A stretch of DNA of 10,140 nucleotides. Origin: Beroe ovata. Its lineage: Eukaryota; Ctenophora; Nuda; Beroida; Beroidae. Below the pieces are notes generated by a model, which saw only the letters and a list, made by a program, of their open reading frames with translations, was not told where the DNA came from and ran no database searches. Positions 1 through 6,614 of the stretch are shown here, one piece after another (within the stretch, counting starts at the first letter, position 1; the number at the start of each line of letters is the position of its first letter). The DNA lies in assembly GCA_946803715.1 (NCBI GenBank), contig CAMPET010000063.1, positions 277,783 to 287,922 of the forward strand, read 5' to 3'. Made by a program: the position numbers and the translations under genes.

Positions 1-995
1 AGTGGTGTCAGCGAGTTGTGACGAATGAGTACCTCAATCGTCAAAGAGGACTGTTATGACGAACTGGTGTCAGCGCATTTCATCGCAATCTCACGTCACA
101 GTTATGGAGTGGTGTCAGCGAGTTGTGACGAATAGGTACCCATTCGTCACACAGGCCTGTTCTGACGTAGTGGTGTCAGCGCATCCTATCGCAAGCATTC
201 CTACGTCACAGTTATACAGTGGTGTCAGTGAGTTGTGACGAATAGGTACCCATTCGTCACACATGCCTGTTCTGACGTAGTGGTGTCAGAGCATCCCATC
301 GCAAGCATTCTTACGGCACAGGTATGGAGTGGTGTCAGCAAATTGTGACGAATGAGGACCCCAATCGTCACAGAGTACTGTTCTGACGTAATGATGTCAA
401 TGCATTCCATCGCAAGCATTCGTACGTCACAGTTATGCAGCCAGTGGTGTCAGCAAGTTGTGACGAATGAGTGCCCAAATCGTCAAAGAGGACTGTTATG
501 ACGTATTGGACACTGGTGTCAGCGCATTCTTTCGCAATCTTACGTCACAGTTATGGAGTGGTGTCAGCGACTTGTGACGAATGAGCACCCCAATCGTCAC
601 AGCGTACTGTTCTGACGAACTAGTGTCAGCGCATTCCATCGCAAGCATTCATACGTCACAGTTATGGAGTGGTGTCAGCAAGTTGTGACGAATGAGTACC
701 CAATCGTCACAGAGTACTGTTCTGACGTACTGGTGTCAGCGCATTCCATCGCAAGCATTCCTATGTCACAGTTATGCGGTGATGTCAGCAAGTTGTGACG
801 TATGAGTACCCCAATGAAGTCTCTACGACTTTCCTGGGTTGAGTGCAGTGGTGGGAGTGGTGTCAACTTCTTTGACGAATTGAAACCAATTCGTCTGATG
901 AACAGAATACTGGTGTCAGCGAACTCCACCCTCAGCATTGTTACGTCACTGTCACGCAGTGGTGTTAGCTGTGACGAATATGTACACTCAGGACT
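1..995. repeat. Tandem satellite, about 110-bp unit built of two unequal halves
   Basis: The phrase AGTGGTGTCAGC starts units at about 1, 108, 218, 328, 443, 557 and 668, with a variant at 778 and degraded copies towards 957, so the period is 107-115 bp. Each unit has two related halves: GTGTCAGCGAGTTGTGACGA and GTGTCAGCGCATTCCATCGC. TGACG or its complement CGTCA recurs several times per unit, often paired as an inverted repeat such as TGTGACGAAT...ATTCGTCACA (about 124-152). The array lies within the intron after SCLY exon 7. Small ORFs here are by-products of the repeat. Confidence 0.93.
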
Positions 996-1012
996 CTTAA
1001 CATGACACTCAC

Positions 1013-1115
1013 CCCAGATCTTAGGAGAATTTCAGAAGGCTCTGATCCGTTTTGACTGTGACAAGCAGCTCCTTTGCTCGCGATGAAATCAACTTCAGCC
1101 AAAATATTCACACTA
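1013..1115 (-). CDS. SCLY: SCLY exon 7 with catalytic cysteine
   Basis: It encodes [14 protein letters not shown], then [26 protein letters not shown] carries the likely catalytic cysteine (C328). Using the GTGCAG acceptor keeps the residue count between the NF of exon 6 and VLAQ/ILAE equal to the human protein, which favours it over the nearby TAG alternative. The donor GGG/GTGAGT is strong, phase 0. The next intron contains the satellite at 1-995; the following exon is outside the window. Confidence 0.85.
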
Positions 1116-3210
1116 CTGCACGGGAAATTGGTGTCAGTTTATGCTGTTTAAACTCAACCAAAATACAGCTGTGTAAGTAGACATTGTACTTCAAAAACCT
1201 GCAATTGGGAAGCATCAATGCAAAGTTAGACGTGTTTGGAAGTCGTGCAGTATTTGAACAGTTTATCCTAACTCTATCCTCAAACGTCTGTCGCAGAAGT
1301 GCCTCAAACTTGTTGCGACACTGTAACATAAGGCAACTCTCTTCCTTGAGGTTGCATGAAGTCATCTTAGCAGCTACTCCGAGACCTGTTGATACATAAT
1401 CGATAATTTAGTTGAGTTAGGACAAAAGAAAGTAAAGTTAACACTAAAACAGTTATCGTAGAGCAATTGTAAACTAAATTCAATGAGCAAGGCTTAGATA
1501 AAAGGTGTGAATGTTCCTTCACGGGGTGTCATTGAATGTGTATAAACCTGCTATCATAGGTGTATTCTCAGTGCCTGGTCTTAAACCGCGTTCCTGTCCA
1601 CCACCATAAAACATTGGCAGTAGTGGGGCTCCAGCGCGGTGATAGAGTGCACCTATCCTAGGTCCATAGAACTTGTGTCCAACGACAGTTAAATAATCAA
1701 CTCTAAGCAGCTGGACATCAACAAGTATCTTACCTAATAAGTGATGTATGTGTTATAGTGCATCCGATGCCAAGTAATGTTAGATAATCGTTTCAAAAAG
1801 GACAATATTCTGGTTGATATGTACTGACCTATTGCTTGAGCAGCATCAGTATGCACTAAAATTTCTGGATACGCATCCTTCACAGCTTCTGATATTCTAG
1901 GAATGTCAAAAATTACTCCAGTTTCATTGTTTGCCAACATAATGGATACCAATTTGGTTTCAGGGTTACAAGCAGCCAACACTTCCTTCACAGTGAGATT
2001 GCCTGAATCATCAACAGGAACCTCAGTCAGACTTATCACACCCTGTAGTAACCTAGTGTTTTGTTATGTTACATGAGCTGGCAGCTGAGTGTAACCAGTG
2101 TCGTGTAGCACAAAATCAAGATGGGGAAAGCAGATTAGCCTCATGACAAAATGCTTCAAATATTCAATCCAAGTGGCATAAATTCTGAAAGGAATGCAAA
2201 GTTACCTTTCTAGCCAGATGTCTGGCACAAAGGGACACAGAGTCATGTTCTACACATGATATTACTATGCTTGGTTTTTCATATGAATTTGCTATAGTAT
2301 GCAACACCATGTTATTGCTTTCTGTTCCACCTGAAGTAGGGGCTTAAGTTAAGTCATCATAAGAGGGGAAACTATCCAGTATCCATAAGAATTACGATCA
2401 GATAATGATTCTCCAGATATGATTCCAGTACTATATTTGTTCATGATAATTTGGTTTAGAATTGGTATTACCACTGCTCCTGCGATAGTGAAGTAGAAGT
2501 TTTAATTGCAGAGTCAAGCATGCTGATTTTAATCAGGGAGTCCTTTCAGAAACAAGCTTAAGTCTAAGATTCGACTTGAGTACTTAATACTTATTGTAGT
2601 GAAACCTTTCAATTGATTTTTGACTTAAGTCGGTTTCCAAAAGGGCCCTCAGGGGGTCCTTTTTTAAACTGAATTAAGTCTAAGTTTTTACTTAATTCCC
2701 AAATGAATGGTAAATTTGCAGTTGAATTTTTCCACAAGTCAGCTTCGTGACTTAAGCCAGTTTTGAAAAGGACCCCCTTGTCAATTTCTTCTTGTCCACA
2801 AATAGATATGTCAAACATCATACTGATCACAAACAAAAAATGCTGAACATTGAGTAATATTACCACTCGGTAGGAAAACAAACCTGATGTAAACAAAACT
2901 TCATCTGCAGAACAATTTATCAAATTACTGATATGCCTACAAGCAAGATTAATCTGCTTCCTGGCCTGGAACAGATCAATAATAGGTTATTAACCAGTGA
3001 ATATCTAGTTTATATTCCAATTATCTGACTGGTACTAGATATGATCATGACAGTTCAGTTTCAAAAGAAACTTACACTTTGTGACTCAGGACTCTGGGAG
3101 CTGGGATTTCCCCAATCAGTAATTAGGGAGCTACTGACAGCATTTATCACTTCACACCTCATTTTTGTTGTACCATTGTTGTTTACATATATCTGTCTTG
3201 AAGTGACCAT
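1013..3210 (-). CDS. SCLY: Selenocysteine lyase (SCLY), 7 exons, 3' end outside window
   Basis: PLP-dependent enzyme of the NifS/SCLY class V aminotransferase fold. It converts L-selenocysteine to alanine plus selenide for selenium recycling, normally in the cytosol. Exons on the minus strand: 3210-3076, 2965-2884, 2330-2206, 2042-1829, 1733-1548, 1385-1199, 1115-1013. All introns are GT..AG and all phases agree, giving 344 uninterrupted codons. Motifs in order: WGNPSS (43-aa region of exon 1), [10 protein letters not shown] (residues 70-79), VEHDS (99-103), LANNETG (150-156), HTDAAQ (178-183), GHK with the PLP lysine K206, RPGTENTP (237-244), and GAACHS with the candidate catalytic cysteine C328. 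D102 aligns with human Asp146, recalled as the selenium-specificity residue. The order and spacing match vertebrate SCLY (about 445 aa), without its N-terminal leader and one inserted loop. About 45 C-terminal residues are missing, to the left. The start is chosen because an in-frame TGA lies 15 bp upstream of the ATG. Product confidence is high; exon edges are inferred from splice signals and phase. Confidence 0.9.
1199..1385 (-). CDS. SCLY: SCLY exon 6
   Basis: It starts by completing Gly248, then LGVAAK, continues through a variable helical stretch ([14 protein letters not shown]) and reaches [15 protein letters not shown]. The RLPNT.NF motif matches the RLPNTCNFS segment of animal SCLY. 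The acceptor is TATCAACAG and the donor TGCAG/GTTTTT, phase 2. Confidence 0.85.
1548..1733 (-). CDS. SCLY: SCLY exon 5 with PLP lysine
   Basis: It reads (G)[14 protein letters not shown], then [16 protein letters not shown] and [21 protein letters not shown]. The Lys of GHK (K206) is the expected Schiff-base lysine. [16 protein letters not shown] is a family signature. The acceptor is CTTATTAG and the donor GCAG/GTTTAT, phase 1. The flanking introns are 95 and 162 bp. Confidence 0.92.
1829..2042 (-). CDS. SCLY: SCLY exon 4
   Basis: This is the most strongly conserved exon: [31 protein letters not shown], and [18 protein letters not shown] and HTDAAQ are hallmark class V motifs; the Asp and Gln contact the PLP ring. 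The acceptor is TTACTACAG, phase 0. The donor ATAG/GTCAGT is phase 1. Reading through the donor is open for some distance, so the conserved motif and the phase set the boundary. Confidence 0.92.
2043..2205 (-). other. SCLY intron 3
   Basis: A 163-bp GT-AG intron between the exon ending AAG/GTAACT and the one beginning after TTACTACAG. No repeat or internal gene is visible. Confidence 0.75.
2206..2330 (-). CDS. SCLY: SCLY exon 3
   Basis: It begins with the second half of the split Gly codon, then [12 protein letters not shown] and later [18 protein letters not shown]. The TSGGTESNN loop binds the PLP phosphate in this family. VEHDS holds the PLP-stacking histidine (H101) and the aspartate (D102) matching human SCLY Asp146. 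The acceptor is CTACTTCAG and the donor AAG/GTAACT, phase 0. The loop between LHTI and the VEHDS strand is shorter than in mammals. Confidence 0.88.
2331..2883 (-). other. SCLY intron 2, with foldback repeat remnant
   Basis: At 553 bp this is the longest intron lying wholly inside the visible SCLY gene. Its phase-1 donor and acceptor join TSG to GTESNN exactly. Most of the extra length is related GACTTAAG...AAAAGGACCCCC sequence (2621-2681 and 2749-2781), described separately. No coding potential is seen. Confidence 0.75.
2621..2781. repeat. Short dispersed motif in direct and inverted copies
   Basis: Three related copies of GACTTAAGTCGGTTT plus AAAAGGACCCCC occur. They start at about 2621 (forward), end at about 2681 (inverted, reading GGGGGTCCTTTTTTAAACTG) and start at 2749 (forward). 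The first two form an imperfect hairpin of nearly 30-bp arms. This looks like a decayed miniature inverted-repeat element; the family is not identified. Confidence 0.6.
2884..2965 (-). CDS. SCLY: SCLY exon 2
   Basis: This exon encodes [15 protein letters not shown] followed by [12 protein letters not shown], equal to the RKAKDIINTARESL..DIIFTSG region of the family. The acceptor is CTGTTCCAG, and the donor TCAG/GTTTGT leaves phase 1 so that the glycine codon of TSGGTESN is split across the intron. Intron 1 is 110 bp. Confidence 0.85.
3076..3210 (-). CDS. SCLY: SCLY exon 1 (start codon, 45 codons)
   Basis: ATG is at 3210-3208 and the reading begins [16 protein letters not shown]. The exon then carries EVINAV and WGNPSSQS, matching the EVIQAM...WGNPSSPYS stretch of animal SCLY. 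It ends AGT at a GTAAG donor, phase 0. A sequence resembling a 3' splice site (TTCTGTCTTCAG) ends two bases before the ATG, so a 5'-UTR intron is likely. The usual D-Y-N-A-T-T-P motif reads N-N-N-G-T-T-K here. Confidence 0.82.
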
Positions 3211-3463
3211 AACTGAAGACAGAAGTCATTATTCATAGCAATCTAACATACACAAAGAAAATGAACAATAATTGTTTTAAGCATGCTTCCCAATCACCAA
3301 TGATCAATGAAAATAAAATACTATGGATTGAAAGAACGACCACTGCTAATGTTGCAACAATAATCTGAATACCCATTATCCAATAGATCAATGAAATTTT
3401 TTATCTTGATACACCTGGCGATGCTAGTATAGCAACGCAGTTATATAAATTATAAAACAATAT
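3211..3463. other. Upstream flank of SCLY, no gene seen
   Basis: AT-rich sequence directly upstream of the SCLY start codon. It should contain the SCLY 5' UTR and promoter. I see no convincing TATA box, CpG cluster or conserved ORF. The only signal is the acceptor-like pyrimidine tract next to the ATG. Confidence 0.4.
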
Positions 3464-3731
3464 ATTGAGTTGCCTGATGATGTAAGGCCCAACTATCTTG
3501 AGCCGTGAAGCGGGAAAGGCGAGCGCAAATTGGAGGGTTTTTTCTAACTTGTTGATCAATTATAGTAAAGTAAAGTAAAGTAAAACTTTTTGCCGTCAGG
3601 CAACTCTGTTCTGACACTTCACTCTTCATTATCATAGACTTTTTTTACTCAGAAAGGAGCTTCGCTGCTTGCATCACCGGTTTAGCATCACCATTTGCCA
3701 CTCGCAGCTCGCAAGACAATTCCTTACCATC
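3464..3731. repeat. Dispersed repeat, copy A
   Basis: This copy begins ATTGAGTTGCCTGATGATGT and shares with copy B (4630-4867) the blocks GCCGTGAAGCGGGAAA, ACTTGTTGATC, GGAGCTTCGC, TTTAGCATC, CACTCGCAGCTCG and GACAATTCC, in the same order and orientation. It contains an (AAAGT)4 tract at 3564-3585 absent from copy B. There is no coding potential; probably a non-autonomous element, family unknown. Confidence 0.8.
3564..3585. repeat. (AAAGT)n microsatellite
   Basis: Four uninterrupted 5-bp units, inside copy A of the dispersed repeat. Confidence 0.85.
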
Positions 3732-3752
3732 TGTTGAATATTGGGATAGAAA

Positions 3753-3802
3753 GTCATCTACAAGTTATGTGAGATAAAGGTCATCTACAAGTTATGTGAG
3801 AT
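3753..3802. repeat. 27-bp tandem duplication
   Basis: GTCATCTACAAGTTATGTGA occurs at 3753 and again at 3780. The copies are identical over their first 23 bases. No function apparent. Confidence 0.9.
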
Positions 3803-3878
3803 GAATTTTAGGAGTTCATTGTCTTGAAGACTTCAGTAAAATATGAACTCTGGGACAGTACCTGATCGAGATGAACAG

Positions 3879-3933
3879 TAGTCGGAGTTATTAGATTTCA
3901 CCATTGATATGTGAAATGGATGAACTCTGACTA
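3879..3933. repeat. Imperfect hairpin
   Basis: The outer arms TAGTCGGAGTT and AACTCTGACTA pair with one mismatch. Inside them ATTTCAC and GTGAAAT pair around a short loop. Non-coding; could be chance or a small foldback. Confidence 0.5.
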
Positions 3934-4220
3934 AGATATTAATACCTTCTCTCATGTCAGCTATGTTACAACATCAATGATACAAGATAGTGTGTTCATC
4001 ACGGGTTAATTAACCTGAGAGTTCCAGATCGAGGCTGGAGAAGACTGTTGGAGTGTTTGCAGGTTATACAACATGTATTGAACTAGCCACTCATTGTTCT
4101 GCCAGAGGATCGGAAACCGGGGTTGTGGCAAGATGAGCGGTGTGGTTATTACGGTCCCTAGATAAAGTATCCCAATACCATCCCCATAGTTATGTTCATT
4201 GAAATTGTGCTGTAAAATAT

Positions 4221-4244
4221 AATTCAATTCAATTCAATTCAATT
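4221..4244. repeat. (AATTC)n microsatellite
   Basis: Nearly five perfect AATTC units in a row. Confidence 0.92.
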
Positions 4245-4453
4245 AGTTACGAGTGAGAGACTGATATATTGCCAGATGCTGGCAATACTCTTTATTATGT
4301 GTGCAAAAGATTGTTTTCTGTGTCAGTCGTCTCCCATGAAGTTTGACATGGTAGAAGTTTAAAGGGCCTAAAAACCCATCTCCTAACCCCCTATTTTTAT
4401 TGGCTGAACCTAAAGACCAGGTCGGAGGGACNCCTTGTCCTTAGCCCTCCTGC

Positions 4454-4519
4454 TTCTTTTCAACAGATCATTTCTTTTCAACAAATTTCTTTTCAACAAA
4501 TCATTTCAAGAAATCATTT
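4454..4519. repeat. TTCTTTTCAACAAATCAT tandem repeat
   Basis: Three near-identical 15-18 bp units (TTCTTTTCAACARAT with or without CAT) and a degraded fourth. Simple tandem duplication in non-coding DNA. Confidence 0.85.
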
Positions 4520-4629
4520 TTTCTACCACCTTGCAAAAAATCCTGGCTCTACAACTCCGTTAGGTCATGTCATTTGTATACAAAAAAACGATTTTCTATA
4601 AGTGCCCTATTCCTTTATATTATAGATCT

Positions 4630-4867
4630 ATTGAGTTGTCTGACGATGTATGGCCCAACTGTCTCAAAGCCGTGAAGCGGGAAATGGGAAACGTGAGCGC
4701 AATTTGTAGGGTTTTTCTTACTTGTTGATCGATGATAGACTTTGTCGAAAATTTAATTTTTCACGAGTGCGGCACAAATTTAGTTTCACTCAGATAGGAG
4801 CTTCGCAGCTTGCATTAGCGATTTAGCATCGCCACTCGCAGCTCGTTATAGACAATTCCTCACCATC
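4630..4867. repeat. Dispersed repeat, copy B
   Basis: Second copy of the element at 3464-3731, same orientation, about 1.17 kb away. It begins ATTGAGTTGTCTGACGATGT and ends GACAATTCCTCACCATC. Divergence and small indels indicate an old insertion or duplication. It abuts the CpG-rich patch that starts at about 4868. Confidence 0.8.
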
Positions 4868-5250
4868 GGCGCCCCGTCGCGTCGGCCCCGAAATAATGAT
4901 TCAGCGCAAGAGATAAAATTGCGTCAATGGGTGTTCATGTCCATGTTTTCACGTTGCATGATTCAATCTGCTGCACCACGCGCATGGTTTCTACATTTAT
5001 ACTATTTAAACTCATCAGTTTATTTTGTCGCGGGGCGATGCTAAACCGCTGATTTGAAATTTATGAGATCAAGCTGCTTCAGAATAAGTTTGCGACGCGC
5101 GCGCGAAAAAAAAATCTCGACAGGGTTTATACTTTATACTTTGCCATTGATCGACAACAGTTCACTGTGATTTCTCAGTTCATTGAATTCAGTGTGTGCA
5201 CAGTGCATACAGTCCTACAACAGCGCAATAGAATTTGCGCGCGCGCAATG
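4868..5250 (+). promoter_or_regulatory. CpG-rich patch, possible promoter of the rightward gene
   Basis: In an otherwise AT-rich region this stretch concentrates CpG: CGGCGCCCCGTCGCGTCGGC near 4866, CGACGCGCGCGCG at 5094-5105, and the perfect palindrome TTGCGCGCGCGCAA at 5235-5248. A TTTATACTTTATACTTTG stretch lies between the last two. Position upstream of the plus-strand MICALL gene and clustering of CpG suggest a promoter or first-exon region. This is inference only. Confidence 0.3.
5031..5083. repeat. Degraded inverted fragment of the dispersed repeat
   Basis: On the minus strand this reads AGCAGCTTG then CGGTTTAGCATCGCC, resembling the 3' part of copies A and B (CAGCTTGCATTAGCGATTTAGCATCGCC in pieces). 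It is in opposite orientation to copy B, so together they form a partial inverted repeat. Confidence 0.45.
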
Positions 5251-5401
5251 AAATATTATCATTTCATCATCGACAGCCAATATCTTATATCTTATTGAGC
5301 TTTCATTACACTGTTACAATTTGATTCATCTATTCATTTAATATATTTACTACTTACATTCTCGTTGTATATGTTTGATGCTTCAATCTTTTTCTGCAGC
5401 A

Positions 5402-5518
5402 ATGCAATCCTTGTGCAAATACTTTGGTGGACTACTCCTTACACTTGTTGGGGCCACATGTGGAAATTTTGATTTCATGCCTGGTGATTTAGGTTGTATG
5501 GCACAGACAGCAGGCTAA
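5402..5518 (+). CDS. Small ORF, 38 aa, possible secreted peptide or first exon
   Basis: The ORF reads MQSLCKYFGGLLLTLVGATC then GNFDFMPGDLGCMAQTAG and a TAA stop. The first 20 residues resemble a signal peptide: a Lys, then a GLLLTLVGA hydrophobic core, then Cys. The ATG lies two bases after TCTTTTTCTGCAG, a textbook 3' splice site, so this may be a coding exon with an upstream non-coding exon. Internal GT dinucleotides (for example CCTG/GTGATT and TTAG/GTTGTA) could act as donors and extend the protein elsewhere. I recognise no family. It is short enough to be chance. Confidence 0.25.
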   Translation: MQSLCKYFGGLLLTLVGATCGNFDFMPGDLGCMAQTAG

Positions 5519-5761
5519 ATTGCAAACACCCTACAATATTTAACTATTTTGAACTGTCAAGTAGGGAAATTAACTTTTTTGCACTTTCTTTCTCCTTGGT
5601 GACTCTGGACTCGGTGAATGGAATCTCCTATAATTAAGAAGAGGAAGGTACTTTTCAAGGAAGGTTCAGAGAGGAATTCATAAGGATCAGAAGCTTCTAT
5701 ATTTGTGGCTCCCCCATGAATATCTAAAGCATTAGATTAATTAGGATGAGCTCATATTAAG

Positions 5762-6057
5762 AAGTAGGGAATGAATAAATTCTGTTTTTCCTCTGATTTT
5801 GCGAGCTCAACAAATGTAACGAGAGTATATTGTATTCACAAGAGAACTTTCAATGTCTACATCTTCTTCAGTTTCTCAAATTTGATTGTATAAACTTTAC
5901 ATCACTAAACTTTACATCACTACTTTATACAATCAAAATTTGAGAAACTGAAGAAGATGTAGACATTGAAAGTTCTCTTGTGAATACAATATACTCTTGC
6001 TTCATTTGTTGAGCTCACAAAATCAGAGTAAAAACAGAATTTATTCATTCCCTACTT
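5762..6057. repeat. Large near-perfect inverted repeat (foldback, about 133-bp arms)
   Basis: The left arm 5762-5894 and right arm 5924-6057 are reverse complements with about five mismatches and one single-base indel by eye, including a run of about 60 bp with no mismatch. The loop is about 29 bp. The transcript of either strand would fold into one long stem. Arms are AT-rich with no ORF. I saw no clear target-site duplication at the edges. Candidates are a foldback transposable element, a recent inverted duplication, or a hairpin-RNA locus. Confidence 0.93.
5892..5921. repeat. Perfect 15-bp tandem duplication in the hairpin loop
   Basis: AAACTTTACATCACT occurs twice back to back in the loop of the foldback element. 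Confidence 0.95.
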
Positions 6058-6459
6058 GTTATACAATGCAACTCTTGAATATAACCCCACTCACACAACT
6101 GAGCTCATTTATTGAATTGAATTATTATATTTGCTAAAGATTTGTTTCGTGAATCTTTGAGTGGACCTGAACAGATAGGGGATTAGTAGGGTGAGCTGTC
6201 GTTTGATCCATTGAGGATGATTGGTCAGCTGGTTAGACTCTGCTGCCTACTGTCAGTAGAGTAATTTGGATTCCCACTCTGAGTGATGGTGTGAAATTCT
6301 TTCCTACAATCCACAAATTGTTTTGTAATGAGTGGTGTTGAAATTTGATAATTTTATCACTATGGATGTTAATTCTTTAATTGAAACATACTGCTGGTTG
6401 ATCGTATCAGAAGCTATATATCATTGAAAACTGAGACTTAAATCCTCTCACTGTTTTAG
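6058..6459. other. Region upstream of the MICALL start codon
   Basis: AT-rich, no conserved ORF. It ends with a splice-acceptor-like TCTCACTGTTTTAG immediately before the ATG at 6460, so it is probably mostly a 5'-UTR intron. Confidence 0.45.
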
Positions 6460-6614
6460 ATGTCAAGTCAAACATCCTCCCTGAGAGCTCTCCAGAATTG
6501 GTGTGCTCGGCAGTGTGCTTCCTATCCTGGAGTGAACATTAATGATCTAACAAACAGCTTCAGGAATGGGCTTGCATTTTGTGCTATTATTCACCGCTTT
6601 CATCCAGACTTAAT
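6460..6614 (+). CDS. MICALL exon 1 (CH domain, first half)
   Basis: It starts [19 protein letters not shown] and contains [20 protein letters not shown] and [10 protein letters not shown]. The ATG sits exactly at an acceptor-like TTTTAG, so the initiator is at or near the 5' edge of its exon. The donor AAT/GTATGT is phase 2. Confidence 0.88.

Larger units (their letters stand above)
3934..4629. other. Intergenic stretch between repeat copies A and B
   Basis: No exon is recognised. A 73-codon open frame on the minus strand (4227-4006) has no recognisable motif and no clear splice context, so I do not call it a gene. The stretch holds two simple repeats, listed separately, and one unresolved base at about 4432. 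Confidence 0.5.

Noticed and set aside
1-995. CRISPR array
   Set aside because: Repeats are contiguous ~110-bp units without unique spacers, in an animal gene intron.
56-1005. Several 60-87 codon open frames on both strands
   Set aside because: They are translations of the 110-bp satellite; the peptides repeat with the unit and have no independent support.
1734-1828. SCLY coding continuing past the exon 4 donor ([13 protein letters not shown]...)
   Set aside because: It diverges from the family right after AQAI; the GTCAGT donor and the next exon starting with G-K restore the conserved sequence.
4006-4227. 73-codon minus-strand ORF
   Set aside because: No family motif, no splice context fitting SCLY, and its N terminus starts in the AATTC microsatellite.
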